Shown one piece after another: positions 26,587 to 34,444 of a DNA stretch of 64,000 nt. The notes beneath the pieces are model-generated. The model saw only the letters and a list, made by a program, of their open reading frames with translations. It ran no database searches and was not told the origin of the DNA. A program made the position numbers and the translations under genes. The stretch is from Bacillota bacterium (GTDB lineage: Bacteria; Bacteroidota; Bacteroidia; Bacteroidales; Bacteroidaceae), in the NCBI GenBank assembly GCA_023664625.1, contig JAMPFD010000004.1:152368-216367 (forward strand). Reading direction: 5' to 3'. Within the stretch, counting starts at the first letter, position 1. Each line of letters begins with the position of its first letter.

Positions 26587-27560
26587 TGCTCTATCAGATA
26601 ATCAACGCTCGGCATCGCAAGGCGGACATTATGAGCATCACGAGGCGAACGGATAATACGCAGGTTACATTTCTCCGCCGTTCCGTCCGCCGTGGTATTG
26701 TAATCAGCAATGACAGTAAACTGAGACACGCCCAGCTTCTTGTACTGCGACGCACCTATGACATACGACACATCAACCTGGGAAGGGAAAGTGCGCAGAG
26801 TTTTTGTCACCGGGACATTTGTCGGTATTATGGGAACAGATGTCGTCGCCTCAACCATCACATCAGGATAAAGGGTCATCCGTACCTTCTCCGGCACAAT
26901 CTTCGTGCCTGGAACAGAACGCATACGCACGACGGTTGATAGCGTATCCCGTACATTCCGTATATCCTGACGCTCCGTATATACAGCAGTAATGCTGTCA
27001 AGTATCTGGGCTGAGCCGTAAACAGTGACATATTCCGGACGGAACTGCACTCTGGCAAGGTAATAACTGTCATCAGCACTGACGACACCGAGCACCTTTA
27101 CCGGCACACGCTTATATTTCCCGTGATTGTAAGCGAACTCAAGTTTGTCAGGTTTCAAGGACACAAGTTTCGTGGAGCCAGACAACTGCTGTGTCACAAG
27201 TTTCTGCAATTCTGAGGAGGTAACCGCTATCTTATCCGAAGATTTTGAGTATGCCGAGAACGGAATCTTTACGGGAGGGGTCTGGTTGCGGAACAAGTAT
27301 GTAGCAACGACAAACCCCTTGTCACGCACCACGGCACGTATCTGGGGCATGCTGTCCACAAGCACTACGACATTTGCCGGCACTCCTGTCAACTGTACGG
27401 GAATCCTGAGCTCACGTTCCATGGTGTCATTCAGTACAGACATCAGCCAATAGGCCGCACTGAGTACAAGAAAAAACAAGAAAATCAGAAACTCCCTGTT
27501 TATTGCACTAAACAGGAAGTCTCTGATAACCTTTATTATTTGTCGCACTTTCTCCAGCAT
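26583..27560 (-). CDS. YbbR/CdaR-like domain protein
   Basis: A 325-residue protein with one N-terminal membrane helix (about 24-45, FLIFLFFLVLSAAYWLM) and an extracytoplasmic region of YbbR-type repeats (RELRIPVQLTGVPANVVV; KRVPVKVLGVVSADDSYYL). Firmicute CdaR proteins regulate diadenylate cyclase. In Bacteroidetes the protein usually sits, as here, between yajC and coaE, and its role is not established. It is co-transcribed with both neighbours: 98 bases after yajC and overlapping coaE. Confidence 0.85.
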   Translation of the reverse strand: MLEKVRQIIKVIRDFLFSAINREFLIFLFFLVLSAAYWLMSVLNDTMERELRIPVQLTGVPANVVVLVDSMPQIRAVVRDKGFVVATYLFRNQTPPVKIPFSAYSKSSDKIAVTSSELQKLVTQQLSGSTKLVSLKPDKLEFAYNHGKYKRVPVKVLGVVSADDSYYLARVQFRPEYVTVYGSAQILDSITAVYTERQDIRNVRDTLSTVVRMRSVPGTKIVPEKVRMTLYPDVMVEATTSVPIIPTNVPVTKTLRTFPSQVDVSYVIGASQYKKLGVSQFTVIADYNTTADGTAEKCNLRIIRSPRDAHNVRLAMPSVDYLIEQ

Positions 27561-27658
27561 TGAGTATTCCGAGCGTTAAAGATGCCTTGCACTCCGGCGG
27601 CCGCACAACGTGCAGTCCGAGTCCTTGGCGTCGTTTACCGTAACGGTTGCCTGCCGTA

Positions 27659-27964
27659 TTATTTCTGTTCAGGAGCAGCGGCGAAGACGTATGATTTCTC
27701 AACCTTTACGGTAACGCCCTTGGCAACCTCGATTTCCACGATACCTTCCGTATGGTCAACCTTCTTGACCTCTCCATGAACGCCACCGCCCGTGACGACC
27801 TTTGAGCCGACAGCAAGACTGTTCTGGAAGTTGCGTATTTCCTTTTGTTTCTTCTGCTGAGGACGAATCATAAAGAAATACATTATGGCAAACATCAGCA
27901 CAAGCATGATAATCATAGAGTAGCTGTTGCCACCGGCTGCCTGCGCAGCGAGAATTGTATTCAT
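27659..27964 (-). CDS. yajC: Preprotein translocase subunit YajC
   Basis: A 101-residue single-pass protein. One membrane helix (about 17-34, SMIIMLVLMFAIMYFFMI) is followed by the signature RPQQKKQKE and a small basic beta-domain (VGSKVVTGGGVHGEVKKV). YajC associates with SecDF in the Sec translocon. The neighbours nusB and ybbR on the same strand match the common Bacteroidales order. Confidence 0.95.
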   Translation of the reverse strand: MNTILAAQAAGGNSYSMIIMLVLMFAIMYFFMIRPQQKKQKEIRNFQNSLAVGSKVVTGGGVHGEVKKVDHTEGIVEIEVAKGVTVKVEKSYVFAAAPEQK

Positions 27965-28021
27965 AATCTGTATGTTTTTGTGTTAGTATTCTTAATCTGA
28001 AATAGTCCTGACGTCCAACCT

Positions 28022-28960
28022 TTATCTCTCTGCCAGCGGTTTCAGCATCTTTCCGCTCTCATTAAGATAGCGTGCGATGGAGTCAAGCATGCCGTTGACA
28101 TACCGCCATGACTTCGGGGTACTGTAGATTTTTGCGAGGTTAACGTACTCGTTGATGGAGACGGAAACCGGTATTGCCGGGAAGGAAAGCATCTCAGCTA
28201 TCGCTATCTGCATAATAACCACGTCCATATATGCCAGTCGCGAGAAGTCCCAATTCTTGGATGTCTGGGTCATATAATGCTGATACTGTTCGGAATTGAG
28301 TATGGAGGTACGGAAGAGCTTGACAGCGAAATCACGGTCAGACACATCCTTGAACTCAGGCAGCAGTTCCTGTTCGGCACCGTTGCTCTCGGCAAAACGC
28401 TTTATTGTCTTTATTACAAAGGTGTCCACAATATACTTGTCATCATTCCAGTACAGAGACCTTTCCTCCAGAACTCTGTCGATTTCTTCATTATCCACAA
28501 CAAAAGCCTTGTACATCTTACGCCACAACTCACGGTCACAGGCGTAGTCCGGCTCGTCCTCCGCATTCATGTACTCAGCATAAGCTTCACTTGCCTCTAT
28601 TCTGTCAAAGACGTTACGTACAGCCGTCACATCATCATCCCAAACGAATTTCTGATGTTCACGCCATTCGGAAAGCATGATATTCTCCTCAAGCTGCAAT
28701 GCAAACTTGTTCAAGGCGAAACGTTCAGAAGGCTTCGGACCCTCTCCTCGCTCATATCTTGCCTTGGCAATCTCAAAGCGCTGGCGTGCCACATGGGTTA
28801 CGGCAACCATGAAGTCAAGAAGACAATGGTACAAGTCATAGGACTTGTCGAGACTGAAAAGCAATTCTTTTTCCGCATTCTCGATATTGCAGTTCCCATT
28901 CTGGTAATAAGCGTAGGTCAACTGGACCACCTTGATTCGTATAAGTTCTCTGTTTATCAT
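28022..28960 (-). CDS. nusB: Transcription antitermination protein NusB, long Bacteroidetes form
   Basis: A 312-residue RNA-binding protein. The C-terminal 140 residues are the NusB fold (FAVKLFRTSI, DFSRLAYMDVVIMQIAIAEMLSFPAIPVSVSINEYVNLAKIYSTPKSWRYVNGMLD region). The N-terminal 150 residues are the extra helical part seen in Bacteroidetes NusB proteins, against about 140 residues total in E. coli. NusB acts with NusE at boxA sites in rRNA antitermination. It is first in the nusB-yajC-ybbR-coaE run, with a promoter of TATTTTTG type at 29026-29033. Confidence 0.93.
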   Translation of the reverse strand: MINRELIRIKVVQLTYAYYQNGNCNIENAEKELLFSLDKSYDLYHCLLDFMVAVTHVARQRFEIAKARYERGEGPKPSERFALNKFALQLEENIMLSEWREHQKFVWDDDVTAVRNVFDRIEASEAYAEYMNAEDEPDYACDRELWRKMYKAFVVDNEEIDRVLEERSLYWNDDKYIVDTFVIKTIKRFAESNGAEQELLPEFKDVSDRDFAVKLFRTSILNSEQYQHYMTQTSKNWDFSRLAYMDVVIMQIAIAEMLSFPAIPVSVSINEYVNLAKIYSTPKSWRYVNGMLDSIARYLNESGKMLKPLAER

Positions 28961-29025
28961 ATCACTATATAATATTATGAGGAATATTTCCCGCGTCTTT
29001 TTGTACTGAGTACACTTTTATGTTG

Positions 29026-29056
29026 CAAAAATAGGCAAAATACTCCATGTATGCAA
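29026..29056 (-). promoter_or_regulatory. nusB promoter
   Basis: On the minus strand: TTG (29054-29056), 20 bases, then TATTTTTG (29026-29033), which fits the Bacteroidetes consensus. It lies 66 bases upstream of nusB. Confidence 0.6.
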
Positions 29057-29094
29057 GAAAATTCACACTTTTTCTATGTTTTTTAATATAATCT

Positions 29095-29126
29095 TTTGTA
29101 AGGTTCAGAAAAAAGTAGTAATTTTG
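29095..29126 (+). promoter_or_regulatory. rplY promoter, full consensus
   Basis: TTTG (29095-29098), exactly 20 bases, then TAATTTTG (29119-29126), a perfect match to TTTG-N19-21-TAnnTTTG. It lies 107 bases upstream of rplY and is divergent from the nusB promoter. Confidence 0.75.
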
Positions 29127-29232
29127 TCGGGCATTTCGCAAAATCTTTCGTGCTATGCCTCGGCATACGCACTGTGTGATGGCGAATTAAGCGACTTAAT
29201 TTTATTAACTACTTAATTTAGAGTAACACATT

Positions 29233-29823
29233 ATGTTAGAAATCAACGTAACAGGTCAGGTAAGAAGCGACCTCGGCAAAAAGGCTTCCAAGGACATCCG
29301 CAAGCAGGGTCTTGTCCCATGTAACATCTACGGTGTAAAAAGAGGTGAGAACAACCTTCCTGAGGCACTGTCTTTCACAGCTACATTCTCAGAACTCCGC
29401 AAGGCGATCTACACTCCTCACGTATATGTTGTAAACCTGAACATCGACGGTGTCGAGCACAAGGCTGTCATCAAGGAGCTCCAGTTCCATCCGGTAACAG
29501 ACGCTCTCCTCCACGTGGACTTCCTCGAGATTACAGCTGAGAAACCTGTAACAGTAGGCATTCCTGTTGAGCTCAAGGGTCTTGCCAACGGTGTGCGTAA
29601 CGGTGGACGTCTTGCTCTCCTTATCCGTCAGATCAAGGTTACAGCTGTTTACACAAACATTCCTGAGAAGCTCGTCATCGACGTTACAAGCCTCGAGCTC
29701 GGCAAGTCAATCAAAGTTGGCGACCTCCACTTCGAGGGTCTTGAGTTCGCTACTCCGAAGGAAGTTAACGTATGCTCTGTACAGATGACACGTGCCGCAC
29801 GTGCCGCTCAGGCTGCTCAGTAA
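29233..29823 (+). CDS. rplY: 50S ribosomal protein L25/general stress protein Ctc
   Basis: A 196-residue long-form L25 (CTC). The N-terminal domain binds 5S rRNA (VTGQVRSDLGKKASKDIRKQG at about 5-25), and the C-terminal TL5-like beta domain starts near residue 97 (EKPVTVGIPVELKGLANGVRNGG). The Ala-rich C-terminus is normal. Codon use is biased toward a few codons (CTC for Leu, GTA/GTT for Val), as expected for a highly expressed gene. A strong intrinsic terminator follows at 29849-29886. Confidence 0.96.
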   Translation: MLEINVTGQVRSDLGKKASKDIRKQGLVPCNIYGVKRGENNLPEALSFTATFSELRKAIYTPHVYVVNLNIDGVEHKAVIKELQFHPVTDALLHVDFLEITAEKPVTVGIPVELKGLANGVRNGGRLALLIRQIKVTAVYTNIPEKLVIDVTSLELGKSIKVGDLHFEGLEFATPKEVNVCSVQMTRAARAAQAAQ

Positions 29824-29848
29824 TACCGGCCTTATACAGAATTCTTAT

Positions 29849-29886
29849 CGGCACCGGGGCATACCGCTTCGGTGCCGTTTTGTTTT
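29849..29886 (+). terminator. rplY terminator
   Basis: CGGCACCG and CGGTGCCG form an 8-bp perfect stem with a 13-base loop, followed by TTTTGTTTT. Confidence 0.85.
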
Positions 29887-29991
29887 GACCGCACATGCCA
29901 CGCTCCACAAATATCCATAAAGAACAACATCATACAGGATTCAGGACAGCATACATGCGGCAGGATACAGCATAAAAAGACACACTGTACA

Positions 29992-30555
29992 ATGGACAAA
30001 TTTCTTATCGCAGGCCTCGGAAATCCCGGGGCGGAATACCACGAGACACGCCACAACGCCGGATGGATGGTTGTCGACAAGCTCGCGGAAGACCTCGGTG
30101 CCACATTCTCGGACAAACGCTACGGCTTCATTGCCGAGACTTCCATAAAGGGCAGAAAGCTCTTCCTACTGAAACCGACAACCTACATGAACCTCTCCGG
30201 CAATGCTGTCCGCTACTGGCTCGAGAAGGAGAACATAGCAACGGAACGGCTGCTTGTAGTCGTCGACGAACTGGCTCTGCCACTCGGAAAAATGCGGCTG
30301 AAGGGCAACGGCTCCAACGGAGGCCACAACGGCCTTGGCCATATCCAGCAACTCATAGGACAAAAGTACGCACGGTTGCGCATAGGCATAGGCAACGAGT
30401 TCAACAGGGGAGGCCAGGTGGACTATGTACTCGGGAAATTCCCTGCCGAGGAGCGCGAAATCCTTGACCCGCTCATGGACAATGCCGTTGCCTGCATAAA
30501 GTCATTCGTGCTTGCGGGCATAGACATTACAATGAATCAGTTCAACAAGAAATAA
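29992..30555 (+). CDS. pth: Peptidyl-tRNA hydrolase
   Basis: A 187-residue enzyme that frees tRNA from drop-off peptidyl-tRNA. The start was set at ATG 29992, giving [25 protein letters not shown] with the catalytic His in TRHNAGW; the longer frame runs back toward the rplY terminator and has no family features. Other motifs are [10 protein letters not shown] (about 60-70), [16 protein letters not shown] (the usual Asp-Asp pair reads DE here) and GSNGGHNGL. The S4-domain gene starts 22 bases after the stop. Confidence 0.95.
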   Translation: MDKFLIAGLGNPGAEYHETRHNAGWMVVDKLAEDLGATFSDKRYGFIAETSIKGRKLFLLKPTTYMNLSGNAVRYWLEKENIATERLLVVVDELALPLGKMRLKGNGSNGGHNGLGHIQQLIGQKYARLRIGIGNEFNRGGQVDYVLGKFPAEEREILDPLMDNAVACIKSFVLAGIDITMNQFNKK

Positions 30556-30577
30556 GGCGTATGTGCCATTTTTGCCT

Positions 30578-31060
30578 ATGGAGAAAAAGCTAAAGCATCA
30601 GGATACTGCCCGGCTGGACAAATGGCTATGGGCTGCACGTATCTTCAAGACCCGTACAGTCGCCGCCAACGCCTGCAAGAACAGCCGTGTCAGCGTGAGC
30701 GGTGTGGGAACAGACGGCAACGCTGCCATGAACGCCGCATTGGCGAAACCGTCACGGACGGTAAAATGCGGTGAGGTCATTCATGTCAAGAAATCACCGA
30801 TAATCTACTCTTTCCGCATCCTAAACTGCATAGAGAACCGTGTAGGTGCCAAACTTATACCGGAGGTCTATGAGAATGTCACTACCGCCAAGCAATATGA
30901 GTTGCTGGAGATGTCACGCATATCCGGTTTCATAGACCGTCAGCGCGGCACCGGACGACCGACGAAAAAAGAGCGCAGGCAACTTGACGACTTCAACGAC
31001 ATGCCTGTTTTCGGATTCGAAGACGAAGAAGAGGATGACATCTTCGACTTTGATGAGTAG
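30578..31060 (+). CDS. S4-domain RNA-binding protein (Hsp15-like)
   Basis: A 160-residue protein. The S4 domain covers about 10-70 (ARLDKWLWAARIFKTRTVAANACKNSRVSV), the Hsp15/HslR pattern. E. coli Hsp15 binds stalled 50S subunits carrying peptidyl-tRNA, which fits its place directly after pth. The C-terminus is strongly acidic (FEDEEEDDIFDFDE), with a preceding basic stretch (GRPTKKERRQ). ATG 30578 is preferred over GTG 30563, which adds five residues. It ends in the gap that holds 22-bp array 3. Confidence 0.88.
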   Translation: MEKKLKHQDTARLDKWLWAARIFKTRTVAANACKNSRVSVSGVGTDGNAAMNAALAKPSRTVKCGEVIHVKKSPIIYSFRILNCIENRVGAKLIPEVYENVTTAKQYELLEMSRISGFIDRQRGTGRPTKKERRQLDDFNDMPVFGFEDEEEDDIFDFDE

Positions 31061-31194
31061 AAATCCGTACAGGCTGACCATACTTGAACGGCAGGCCGGA
31101 CAATAGACTTGCACAAAGAGCTGCACACGCCCATACAATACTGATACTCAACAAAATGCCCACGAGCGGAATCGTTCTCAAAAGAATAATTTGC

Positions 31195-31320
31195 GGAAGG
31201 TAACGATTTAGAATACGAAAGGTAACGGTTTGCAGTATAAAAGGTAACGGTTTACACAGCAAAAGGTAACGATTTAAAATACATGAGGTGACGGTCCGTT
31301 GTACAGACCGTCACCTCATG
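31195..31320. repeat. 22-bp repeat array 3 with terminal hairpin
   Basis: Five 22-bp units start at 31195, 31217, 31239, 31261 and 31283. The first four carry AAGGTAACG(A/G)TTT. The last is variant (ATGAGGTGACGGTC) and is followed by its exact inverted copy, giving a 15-bp perfect stem (31282-31296 with 31306-31320) and a 9-base loop. It sits between convergent genes. Confidence 0.85.
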
Positions 31321-31348
31321 CTTTCATCCACGATAGAACAGGAGAATT

Positions 31349-31394
31349 TATAAGTAACCGTATCTATAGTACAAATTAATGTCCAACAGTTACT
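31349..31394. repeat. Short TAAGTAACT-family element
   Basis: TATAAGTAAC at 31349 and CCAACAGTTACT at 31383-31394 are the two ends of the element family with only about 25 bases between. It lies 19 bases before the stop of the outer-membrane protein gene. Confidence 0.45.
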
Positions 31395-31412
31395 CCCAAA
31401 CAGCATCTGCAA

Positions 31413-34361
31413 TTACATCATGCGGCGCGGAGGCATTCCTCCCCTGCCGCCGTCACGGCTGAAACGACGGTCGTTGAAGTCAGGCCTGCCGCCATCTCCG
31501 CCCCCTCCGCTGCGTGCGGCTTTCCCGCCGAAAGAGTTCACTTTATATATAAGGTGGAACATGACATAGGAGTTTATCGTGTTATATTCCGAGTCCGTAC
31601 GCTGTGTCGCCGAGATTGCACGGGAAAGGCTTGACTGCTTCTTAAGTATGTCATAGAACTGTACGGACAGAGTCAGCGGTTTGCCTTTTAGGAATGACTG
31701 CGATATCTGTGCGTTCCATACGAACTCATTTGTATTCAACGACGCATCGTTATATCCGCGGCGGGAATTCATGTGTGCATCCGTGGAGAATCCTGTTCCC
31801 CAAGGAGCCGTAACCGTCACGTTCATGCCGTAGTTGAAGTTCCATGTGTCAAGATTCGACTGCGACTGAAGAAGGTTGCGCGTATGCGCGAAGCGCAGTT
31901 GTCCGTTCGGCTCCACCTCAAGCCATGAGCTTCGGTAGCTGACGGACAGACGCTCACCGATTGTTGTGGAACGTGTCGTGTTCTTCATCGTCACATTATC
32001 CTGCATGAGATAGGACACATGGTTCTGATAGTTGATGTTTGTGAACGTATTGATGTTCCATACTCCGGCAGAATCTATGCTGCGGTTGTACATCAGCGCA
32101 CCGCTGAGATCCCAGTTGCCGTTGATGTTTTCCGGCTTTGTCTCTCTGCCGCCGGTAGCCTCGTTGTAGCGCACACAGCTGGCAATGCTGTTCTGGGTGA
32201 CGGAGAAATTTATATGCGTCATCCATGACTGGCTGTAGCTTGGAGCATAACCGTTATAGAACAGGCGGAAATTATGCTTGAACGACGGTTTCAGATCCGG
32301 ATTTCCGGTAGAGATGTTCAAAGGGTCGGAATCATCGCGGATGTCAAGCAGGTCGGTCATTGAAGGCTGGGTAGTCGTGGCACGGTATGTCGCACGCAAC
32401 TGGCTGACCTTGGAAATCTTGTAGCGCAAGTCAAGGGACGGCGCAAAGTTCACCACATTGCGTTTCACGACGGTATCCACACCCTGATATTTGTACTTCA
32501 AGGCTGTATGCTGAGGCTGGAACATGAAGCCTACGGTATAGTTCCATTTCTTTCCGATTTTTCTCAGCTGCAAGGCACCTTCATGAGTATAGGTGTCATA
32601 TTCTGACTTCTTTGAGAGCTCTTCGTCAAGATAATCCTCAATGTCGGGGTATCCGTTGAGACGGCCGAGATATGTCTCCCAATCCCTGTAGACCGGCATG
32701 ACAAGCTCATAACCTGTTATATTAGAATAGTCGTAAGTGCTGCGGTCACTCTTCGACTTAGAGTATTTGAACGAGTATGTTGCCTGCAGGAACATCTGCT
32801 TTCCCAAAGGCTCAGAGTATGTTCCTTTGAGAGTATAGCCGTATGTCTTTGTAGGAGTAAGGTTGTATCTGTTTATGCTGTATTCATTCTTGTTCACGTT
32901 GTCACCATTCGCAGCAAGATAGTCAAAGATTGTGACATCCTGGAGACTTGTGCTCTTGGAATCGCCGTCGCTGTAGTTGACATCCGCGCGGAATGTCACA
33001 TTACGCCCCCTGTTGCCAAGCTTACGGTTGAACTGGAACATGCCTGTCGCTTTCGTTGTCTTGCTGTATGACAGAGAGCTGGCTTTCTTTGAGTTCACCA
33101 GTTCGCCAAGCTGCTCAAGCTTTTCCATGCCCTCATCAGAGAGAGGGTCGCCGACACTTTCGTAAGGGTCGGCATTGAAGGTCGCATCCGCAGAACTTGA
33201 GGCATTGTCAGACTTGGAGATGGATACATTCGGACGGAACATGATGTTTGTCATCGTATCAGGAGACCATTCGAGGCGCATCTGTGCATTCCAGGAATCT
33301 CCGCGGGAGAAGGACTGCGAACGGGAATTGCCGAAGGACTGCACCGTACTGAGGAAGCTTTCCGTAGACTTGCTTGTCCATACGTCACTGTCACTGTGGT
33401 TCCAGCGCACGGAACCGTCAATGGTCAGAATCTTGGCATTCTGATAGTTCACGTTGAAGCCCAACATCTTACGTGCGCTGAGACCGTTGTTGACACCTCC
33501 GAAGCGCATACCGCCACCGCCTCCGGGGAAACCTTTGTCACCGGTATTGTTGGCACTTCCGAAACCCATAATCTTCAGATTATCCTTCATATATGCTACC
33601 ATGCCACGCTCGGCATAACGGCTGTCGGTACCTATGGCGAAGTCAAAATTTCCCATAAAGCCTTTATTCATACCGCGCTTGATACCGAAATCGAGGACAG
33701 TCTCCTCCTCTCCGTCGTCAATTCCTGTGACACGGGCGAGATCAGACTTACGGTCGTAGGACTTCACCTTATCAATAATGGAGGTAGGGAGATTCTTCAA
33801 GGCTGTCTCAGTATCACCTGTCATAAATTCCTTGCCGTCGACAAGAATCTTCTTCACCTCCTTGCCGTTCATGGTTATGGTACCGTCATCGCTGACCTGC
33901 GCACCGGGGAGGCGCTTCACCAGTTCTTCTATGACAGAGCCTTCGGGAGTATGATATGCTGCGGCGTTGTATACAAAGGTGTCCTCCTTGACAGTCATCT
34001 TTGCCGCCTGTCCGCTGACGATTGCTTCCTTGAGCATTACGGCATCAAGAGTCAGCATTATCTGACCGAGAGAGACATTAGTTCCTTTCACCTGTACAGG
34101 CTTGACGAGGGTCTTATAGCCCACACTTGTGACTTTCAGAAGATAGTTCCCGTCACTTGGAGCCGTTACCGTGAACTTACCGTCAATATCGGAGATGACT
34201 CCCTTGACAAAGGAGCTATCTCTTTTCAGCAGCGAGACAGTTGCCTGTGCGACACCGTCCTTAGTGTCTTTGTCAACGAATGTTCCGCTGACAGCTTTCT
34301 GTGCCATGACGTTTATGGCAGCAAAAAGGCAGATGAACATCAAAAAAAGTATTTTCTTCAT
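31413..34361 (-). CDS. TonB-receptor-like outer-membrane beta-barrel protein (OMP_b-brl_3 type)
   Basis: A 982-residue outer-membrane protein. The signal peptide (about 1-20, VMA) is followed by a carboxypeptidase-regulatory-like domain (about 22-107, AVSGTFVDKDTKDGVAQATV) and a plug domain (about 115-220, EELVKRLPGAQVSDDGTITMNG, ILVDGKEFMTGD). The rest is a long barrel of the kind found in TonB-dependent-receptor relatives without a SusD partner. Unusually the protein does not end on a barrel strand: the last 38 residues are Gly/Arg/Asp-rich (SGGGGDGGRPDFNDRRFSR and on to PPRRMM). It follows two pectinesterase genes on the same strand, but a terminator at 34371-34405 separates them. The substrate is unknown. 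Confidence 0.88.
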   Translation of the reverse strand: MKKILFLMFICLFAAINVMAQKAVSGTFVDKDTKDGVAQATVSLLKRDSSFVKGVISDIDGKFTVTAPSDGNYLLKVTSVGYKTLVKPVQVKGTNVSLGQIMLTLDAVMLKEAIVSGQAAKMTVKEDTFVYNAAAYHTPEGSVIEELVKRLPGAQVSDDGTITMNGKEVKKILVDGKEFMTGDTETALKNLPTSIIDKVKSYDRKSDLARVTGIDDGEEETVLDFGIKRGMNKGFMGNFDFAIGTDSRYAERGMVAYMKDNLKIMGFGSANNTGDKGFPGGGGGMRFGGVNNGLSARKMLGFNVNYQNAKILTIDGSVRWNHSDSDVWTSKSTESFLSTVQSFGNSRSQSFSRGDSWNAQMRLEWSPDTMTNIMFRPNVSISKSDNASSSADATFNADPYESVGDPLSDEGMEKLEQLGELVNSKKASSLSYSKTTKATGMFQFNRKLGNRGRNVTFRADVNYSDGDSKSTSLQDVTIFDYLAANGDNVNKNEYSINRYNLTPTKTYGYTLKGTYSEPLGKQMFLQATYSFKYSKSKSDRSTYDYSNITGYELVMPVYRDWETYLGRLNGYPDIEDYLDEELSKKSEYDTYTHEGALQLRKIGKKWNYTVGFMFQPQHTALKYKYQGVDTVVKRNVVNFAPSLDLRYKISKVSQLRATYRATTTQPSMTDLLDIRDDSDPLNISTGNPDLKPSFKHNFRLFYNGYAPSYSQSWMTHINFSVTQNSIASCVRYNEATGGRETKPENINGNWDLSGALMYNRSIDSAGVWNINTFTNINYQNHVSYLMQDNVTMKNTTRSTTIGERLSVSYRSSWLEVEPNGQLRFAHTRNLLQSQSNLDTWNFNYGMNVTVTAPWGTGFSTDAHMNSRRGYNDASLNTNEFVWNAQISQSFLKGKPLTLSVQFYDILKKQSSLSRAISATQRTDSEYNTINSYVMFHLIYKVNSFGGKAARSGGGGDGGRPDFNDRRFSRDGGRGGMPPRRMM

Positions 34362-34370
34362 AACATAAAA

Positions 34371-34405
34371 AAAGTGTTTACACCCTTATTAGATGTAAAC
34401 ACTTT
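34371..34405 (-). terminator. Terminator after the first pectinesterase gene
   Basis: AAAGTGTTTACA and TGTAAACACTTT form a 12-bp perfect stem with an 11-base loop. On the minus strand seven T follow. It lies between the 967-residue pectinesterase gene and the outer-membrane protein gene, so these are probably separate transcripts. Confidence 0.85.
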
Positions 34406-34444
34406 ACTGAAAGTTTAAATTTGTCCTTAGTTTTTTTTATTGCC

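Noticed and set aside
31195-31320. CRISPR array
   Set aside because: The period is 22 bp with no unique 30-bp spacers, variable parts are only about 8 bases, and no cas gene is in the window.
33396-34418. 340-codon plus-strand frame
   Set aside because: Opposite the N-terminal part of the outer-membrane barrel gene; composition (Cys, His and Leu-rich) is typical of antisense reading.
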